From contig PDQE01000065.1 in the NCBI GenBank assembly GCA_002747735.1, forward strand, positions 1 through 18,454: a DNA stretch of 18,454 nucleotides, written 5' to 3'. The notes below the pieces were generated by a model, which had not been told where the DNA came from, made no database searches, and worked only from the letters and a program-made list of their open reading frames with translations. Made by a program: the position numbers and the translations under genes. This DNA comes from Flavobacteriales bacterium (GTDB lineage Bacteria > Bacteroidota > Bacteroidia > Flavobacteriales > Flavobacteriaceae). Shown here piece after piece: positions 14,305-18,454 of the stretch. Every line of letters begins with the position of its first letter. Position 1 is the stretch's first letter.

Positions 14305-16458
14305 ATGAAAAAAATATCTTTACTGTTTTTATTTTGTGTTACAACACTTTTAGCCCAACATAAAGAGATAACCTTAGAAGATATATGGACGAAAAACACC
14401 TTTGGTACGGAATCTCTAAATGCTTTTCGGCCAATGAAAATGGGTGATTTTTACACTATTTTAGAATTTGACAATGCCACTCGGAGCACATTTCTGGCAA
14501 AGTACAGTTATAAAACTTTAGAGTTGACGGATACTATTGTTAATGCCAATTCCTTTCCTGATTTAGCCTATTTTGACAGTTATGAATTTAGTGATGATGA
14601 GGATAAAATACTGCTTGCTACACAGACAGAACTAATTTACAGATACTCTTCAAGGTCTGTTTTTTATATTTATGATGTCCACACCAAAAAATTAACACTG
14701 CTTACCGATAGAAAAGTGCAAGAACCCACTTTTTCTCCTGATGGAACGAAAGTGGCTTATGTAAGAGAAAATAATATTTATATTTTTGATATTGCTGCTC
14801 AAAAGACAACGCAAATTACATTTGACGGTACAAGCAACAAAATTATAAATGGTATTACCGATTGGGTATATGAAGAAGAATTTGCTTTTGTACGGGCTTT
14901 TGAATGGAGTAAAGACAGTAAATACATCGCTTTTTTACGTTTTGATGAGGCCGAAGTGCCAGAATTTTCAATGGATATCTATAAAAAATCATTATACCCT
15001 GCACAACAAAAATTCAAATATCCAAAGGCAGGGGAAAAGAACTCCAAAGTAACTTTTCATATATGTCATTTAGAAAATCGTAAAATTTCTTTTGTTGATT
15101 TGGGAGGCTACGAATACATTCCTCGTATCAAGGCTACTCAAAAACCTCAGGAATTTGCGGTAACTACCTTAAACAGACACCAGAATAACTTACAATTATT
15201 TTTAGTGACGGCTGACAAAGAATCATCACTTATCCTAAAAGAAACGTCAGATACCTATATTGATATTTCAGATTATTTGACCTTTTTAGAGGACAATAGT
15301 TTTATATGGCTAAGCGAAAAAGACGGTTGGAACCACTTATATCACTACAACCCTAACGGAAAACTGATAAACCAAATTACCAAAGGAGCTTGGGAAGTAA
15401 CCAATTTCTATGGCTATCAGCCTGCTAAGCAGAAACTTTTTTACCAATCTACGGAAAAAGGCTCTATCAATAGGGCGGTATATAGCATCTCTATAAACGG
15501 GAAGAAGAAAAAATTATTAACTCCCAAAACAGGAACTAACTCAGCATCCTTTAGCAGTGATAAAAATTATTTTATCAATAGGTTTTCCAATTCTGAGACA
15601 GCACCTGTTTACAGTTTATGTACTTCCAAAGGAAAGGAGATAAAGGAACTAAAGAATAATCAACTTTTACAGAATCAGTTAAGTGCTTATCATCTTCCTG
15701 AAAAAGAGTTTTCTACCATTAAAGTAAACGATAATGAACTCAATATGTGGATGATAAAACCTGCTAATTTTGATGCCTCAAAAAAATATCCTCTGTTAAT
15801 GTATCAATACTCAGGGCCGGGTTCACAAAGTGTTAAAAACAGTTGGAACAGTTATAATGATTATTGGTACTATCTGTTGGCACAGCAAGGATATATCATT
15901 GCTTGTGTGGACGGACGTGGAACGGGCTATAAAGGAGTGCCATTTAAAAAAGTAACTTATAAGGAATTAGGTAAATACGAAGTAGAAGACCAAATAGGAG
16001 CAGCACAAAAATTAGGCGATTTACCTTACGTTGATAAAAACCGAATTGGCATTTGGGGTTGGAGTTACGGAGGTTTTATGAGTATTAATTGTCTTTTAAA
16101 GGGAAATGATGTGTTTAAAATGGCTATTGCTGTAGCACCTGTTACCAATTGGCGTTTTTATGATAGCGTTTATACCGAACGTTATATGCAAACCCCTCAA
16201 GAAAATAAGAGCGGTTATGACGATAATTCACCTATAAATTATGTAGAAAAATTAAAAGGGAATTTGTTATTGGTGCACGGAACAGCAGATGATAACGTAC
16301 ACGTGCAGAACGCAATGCAACTTATAGAAGCTCTTGTTCAAGCGAATAAAGATTTTGACTGGGCGATGTATCCTGATAAAAATCACGGTATTTACGGAGG
16401 GAATACCCGTTTGCATCTCTATAAAAAAATGACAAAATATATTGAAGAAAACTTATAA
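14305..16458 (+). CDS. Dipeptidyl peptidase IV (S9 family)
   Basis: An exported serine peptidase that removes N-terminal dipeptides, usually with Pro or Ala in second place. Encodes 717 residues: signal peptide (MKKISLLFLFCVTTLLA), an N-terminal beta-propeller (about 30-455), and an alpha/beta-hydrolase domain (about 470-717). The propeller has the DPP IV signature DWVYEEEF (186-193), whose Glu pair binds the free N-terminus of the substrate. The catalytic triad is Ser587 (GWSYGGF), Asp662 (GTADDNVH) and His694 (KNHGIYGG). The length matches bacterial DPP IV. The peptide transporter gene starts 25 bp downstream, so dipeptides released in the periplasm would be imported by its partner. Confidence 0.94.
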   Translation: MKKISLLFLFCVTTLLAQHKEITLEDIWTKNTFGTESLNAFRPMKMGDFYTILEFDNATRSTFLAKYSYKTLELTDTIVNANSFPDLAYFDSYEFSDDEDKILLATQTELIYRYSSRSVFYIYDVHTKKLTLLTDRKVQEPTFSPDGTKVAYVRENNIYIFDIAAQKTTQITFDGTSNKIINGITDWVYEEEFAFVRAFEWSKDSKYIAFLRFDEAEVPEFSMDIYKKSLYPAQQKFKYPKAGEKNSKVTFHICHLENRKISFVDLGGYEYIPRIKATQKPQEFAVTTLNRHQNNLQLFLVTADKESSLILKETSDTYIDISDYLTFLEDNSFIWLSEKDGWNHLYHYNPNGKLINQITKGAWEVTNFYGYQPAKQKLFYQSTEKGSINRAVYSISINGKKKKLLTPKTGTNSASFSSDKNYFINRFSNSETAPVYSLCTSKGKEIKELKNNQLLQNQLSAYHLPEKEFSTIKVNDNELNMWMIKPANFDASKKYPLLMYQYSGPGSQSVKNSWNSYNDYWYYLLAQQGYIIACVDGRGTGYKGVPFKKVTYKELGKYEVEDQIGAAQKLGDLPYVDKNRIGIWGWSYGGFMSINCLLKGNDVFKMAIAVAPVTNWRFYDSVYTERYMQTPQENKSGYDDNSPINYVEKLKGNLLLVHGTADDNVHVQNAMQLIEALVQANKDFDWAMYPDKNHGIYGGNTRLHLYKKMTKYIEENL

Positions 16459-16483
16459 CTAACCAAAAATAAAAATTGATATT

Positions 16484-17998
16484 ATGAGTGAAATACAAGT
16501 AAAACAAGGGCATCCAAAGGGATTAATGACCTTATTTTTTTCTGAAATGTGGGAGCGTGTCTGCTACTACGGAATGAGAGTATTATTAACACTGTATTTG
16601 GTTAAATCATTGATGAAAGGAGATGCTGAAGCCTCTCTTATTTATGGTGCATATACAGGCTTAGTATATGCTGCACCTATTTTAGGAGGATATATGGCAG
16701 ATAAATTTTTGGGATATCGTAATTCTGTAATGCTAGGAGCTATCCTAATGGCTATTGGAGAATTACTTATTGTGGGAAGTGCCATAAAATTGGATTTTAT
16801 TATGAACCCCGAAAACTATTTGTTAGTGGGAATGGGAATACTTATTTTAGGTAATGGTTACTTCAAAGCCAATATTTCTACAATTGTAGGAAAATTATAT
16901 AAAGAGGGTGACCCTAGGAGAGATTCCGGATTTACAATTTTTTACATAGGAATTAATATTGGAGCTTTAATTTCTACTACCTTAGTTGCATGGGTAGGGG
17001 AAACTTACGGATTTGAATATGGGTTTGGCTTGGCCGGAATAGGAATGTTATTAGGATTGCTTATTTTCTTTGGAGGAAGAAATAACTATGCTGCTGCAGA
17101 AGGATTAGGAATTACAGAGGAAGGTAAACAGAAGATAGCAGGTATAAGCAAAGCAACTATTGCTACGGTAGTTTCTTTGTTGCTTATTCCGGTTGCTTAT
17201 TTATTAATCAAAAATAACGATTTGTTGGGATATATTTTTATTGGATTATCTCTTTATATGTTCTATGTGCTTATAAATGCGGGTAGGAAAGCTGATTTAA
17301 AGCAAAATACAAATATTTGGAAAGACAGAATGATTGCTTTTGTGATTTTCTTCCTGATTAATGTTACTTTTTGGGCTTGTTTTGAGCAAGCAGGAACATC
17401 TCTAACATTATTTGCTGATAGAAATGTTGATAGACATATATTAGGTTGGGAAATGCCTGCCTCTATGACACAATTTTTTAATCCATTCTTTATCATTGTA
17501 TTTGGTTCGATATTTTCTGTAATGTGGATTAAACTTTCAAAAATTGGTAAAAACCCAAGCATTCCTTTAAAGTTTGCTTTCGGTATTATTCAATTAGCTT
17601 TAGGATTTTTAGTTACGAAGATAGGATTACAGTTTGTAAATGATGCTTATCAAGTGCCTTTATTAACATTATTATTCCTTTACTTATTACATACTACCGG
17701 TGAATTATTTTTATCACCTATTGGATTATCAATGGTAACTAAATTAGCACCAAGAGAAGTGGCAGGAACAGCAATGGGAGCTTGGTTCTTAAGTAATGCT
17801 GTTGCTAATTATACAGCGGGACAAATTGCGACTCTAACTGGAGGACACGGAGCATCCGGTCAAAAATTGTCAGCTGCGGAAGGATTGATGAAATATACAG
17901 ATACATTTTCTACAATAGGACTTGTATTGTTATGTATTGCTTTAGTTATTATTATTTTCAACAAGCCTATCAAGAAATTAATGCACGGAGTGGAATAA
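16484..17998 (+). CDS. POT/PTR-family peptide:H+ symporter
   Basis: A proton-coupled di- and tripeptide importer of the major facilitator superfamily. Encodes 504 residues with about 12-14 membrane helices. The N-terminal signature FFSEMWERVCYYGMRVLL (18-35) carries the ExxERxxYYG motif needed for proton coupling and peptide binding. ILGNGYFKANISTIVGKLY (about 120-138) and FTIFYIGINIGALIS (about 149-163) are the second family signature, and FEQAGTSLTLFAD (about 302-314) and TTGELFLSPIGLSMVTKLAP (about 405-424) are conserved later motifs. All parts are intact. It directly follows the DPP IV gene (25 bp) in one probable operon; hydrolysis and uptake of peptides fit together. Confidence 0.95.
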   Translation: MSEIQVKQGHPKGLMTLFFSEMWERVCYYGMRVLLTLYLVKSLMKGDAEASLIYGAYTGLVYAAPILGGYMADKFLGYRNSVMLGAILMAIGELLIVGSAIKLDFIMNPENYLLVGMGILILGNGYFKANISTIVGKLYKEGDPRRDSGFTIFYIGINIGALISTTLVAWVGETYGFEYGFGLAGIGMLLGLLIFFGGRNNYAAAEGLGITEEGKQKIAGISKATIATVVSLLLIPVAYLLIKNNDLLGYIFIGLSLYMFYVLINAGRKADLKQNTNIWKDRMIAFVIFFLINVTFWACFEQAGTSLTLFADRNVDRHILGWEMPASMTQFFNPFFIIVFGSIFSVMWIKLSKIGKNPSIPLKFAFGIIQLALGFLVTKIGLQFVNDAYQVPLLTLLFLYLLHTTGELFLSPIGLSMVTKLAPREVAGTAMGAWFLSNAVANYTAGQIATLTGGHGASGQKLSAAEGLMKYTDTFSTIGLVLLCIALVIIIFNKPIKKLMHGVE

Positions 17999-18017
17999 TA
18001 ATTTATAAAGAAATCAA

Positions 18018-18122
18018 GTGAAAATCATATACTTTTTAGTACTAAATTATTTTATGGCAATTTTTGTCATTATGTTGTTAATTACGGTCATTTTACATTT
18101 GTTGGGTATTGGTAAATATTAG
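18018..18122 (+). CDS. Possible 34-residue membrane peptide
   Basis: A short GTG-started frame begins 19 bp after the transporter stop codon. It encodes a short N-terminus (MKIIYFLVLNYF) followed by a continuous hydrophobic stretch (MAIFVIMLLITVILHLLGI) and a GKY tail, which would form one membrane helix. An ATG at 18054 could give a 22-residue form. It may be a small membrane protein co-transcribed with the transporter, or chance in AT-rich DNA, where hydrophobic codons are common. No family is recognised. Confidence 0.35.
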   Translation: MKIIYFLVLNYFMAIFVIMLLITVILHLLGIGKY

Positions 18123-18305
18123 GTATTTATTGCAGTTCCTTCGGCTTTTTTATTAAGTTCAAAAAAATAAAAACGTTAAGTGGTAAAAACTTAGTTTTTA
18201 CTCAAGGAAGGCTATTATTTTAGATAGATAAGTTCTGTCTTTTGTTTATTTGTGGAGTGCGAAGTTAAAACAATCTTTATCAATTACTTGATACCTGCTA
18301 ATAAC
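18123..18305. other. Non-coding stretch after the transporter
   Basis: No gene is supported. One AT-rich hairpin is present (GTAAAAAC 18183-18190 with GTTTTTAC 18194-18201, loop TTA) without a T-run. The transporter operon has no convincing terminator here. Confidence 0.35.
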
Positions 18306-18375
18306 CAACAGCCAAACGCTAAAGACCAACAGCTAAAGGCTAAAAGCCAAACGCCAACAGCTAAAAGCCAAACGC
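18306..18375. repeat. Heptamer array (ten 7-bp units)
   Basis: Exactly ten consecutive 7-mers fill 70 bp: CAACAGC, CAAACGC, TAAAGAC, CAACAGC, TAAAGGC, TAAAAGC, CAAACGC, CAACAGC, TAAAAGC, CAAACGC. All fit YAANNNC, and CAACAGC and CAAACGC each occur three times. The 7-base period shifts the reading frame at every unit and TAA recurs, so it is not coding. The preceding 7 bases (TAATAAC, 18299-18305) also fit. It lies 56 bp before the next gene start. Confidence 0.85.
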
Positions 18376-18431
18376 CGTTTTCTATTCGTATGTATGAGAT
18401 TTAAAATTTATATAACTAAGAAAATAATATT

Positions 18432-18454
18432 ATGATGAAAAAAGAAAAGAATTT
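18432..18454 (+). CDS. Start of a further gene (cut by window end)
   Basis: ATG ATG AAA AAA GAA AAG AAT reads to the window edge (MMKKEKN...). The Lys-rich start is typical of flavobacterial genes, some of them exported, but only seven full codons are visible. No product can be given. Confidence 0.35.

Noticed and set aside
18183..18201. AT-rich hairpin after the transporter gene
   Set aside because: No T-run follows and the stem is all A-T apart from its ends; not called as a terminator.
18306..18375. Heptamer array considered as a CRISPR or iteron origin
   Set aside because: There are no spacers, units are only 7 bp and variable, and no cas or replication initiator gene is present.

Overview
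The window is AT-rich bacterial chromosome, and everything in it points to a flavobacterium (phylum Bacteroidota). The best markers are flavobacterial-type families: the DUF6427 and DUF6341 membrane proteins beside upp, an outer-membrane protein resembling the THC0290_0291 family, an ECF sigma factor with a membrane-anchored partner and a beta-barrel, and a degradative-type HMG-CoA reductase. Candidate promoters fit the Bacteroidota -7 pattern TAnnTTTG, and Shine-Dalgarno sequences are weak or absent. No phage, plasmid, CRISPR, rRNA or tRNA gene was seen.

Layout. Bases 1-107 are the right half of a palindromic repeat that continues beyond the window. 350-2738 is a three-gene plus-strand operon: ECF sigma factor, membrane-anchored anti-sigma-like protein, outer-membrane barrel. 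It ends at a strong hairpin that also serves the convergent BON-LysM gene (2820-3308). Next come upp, whose usual N-terminus lacks a normal start codon, and a convergent DUF6427 gene. A divergent operon of DUF6341, trmB and an alkyltransferase-like gene (atl) follows (4952-6236), then an outer-membrane protein gene (6534-7334). metB (minus) and an ArsC/Spx-like gene (plus) diverge around 8.5-8.8 kb. 9288-11691 is the minus-strand yicC-gmk-nadD block, interrupted by about 370 bp that hold what look like remnants of a broken gene. sodA (Mn-type signature) and mvaA follow on the minus strand, separated by a second, apparently complete copy of the palindromic repeat (about 171 bp). The right end carries a dipeptidyl peptidase IV gene and a POT-family peptide transporter gene 25 bp apart, a possible 34-residue membrane peptide, a block of ten variant heptamers, and the first codons of another gene.

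How the genes fit together. Most are housekeeping: nucleotide salvage and kinase (upp, gmk), NAD synthesis (nadD), tRNA modification (trmB), sulfur amino acid metabolism (metB), alkylation damage recognition (atl), oxidative stress (sodA), isoprenoid precursor or mevalonate metabolism (mvaA), RNA turnover (yicC). Two units are envelope-related: the sigma/anti-sigma/barrel cassette, and the exported peptidase with its peptide importer, which would release and take up di- and tripeptides.

I found no clear new multi-gene system. The parts least explained by known genes are non-coding: the long palindromic repeat in two copies, the exact 7-bp repeat array, the missing start of upp, and the decayed sequence between yicC and gmk.
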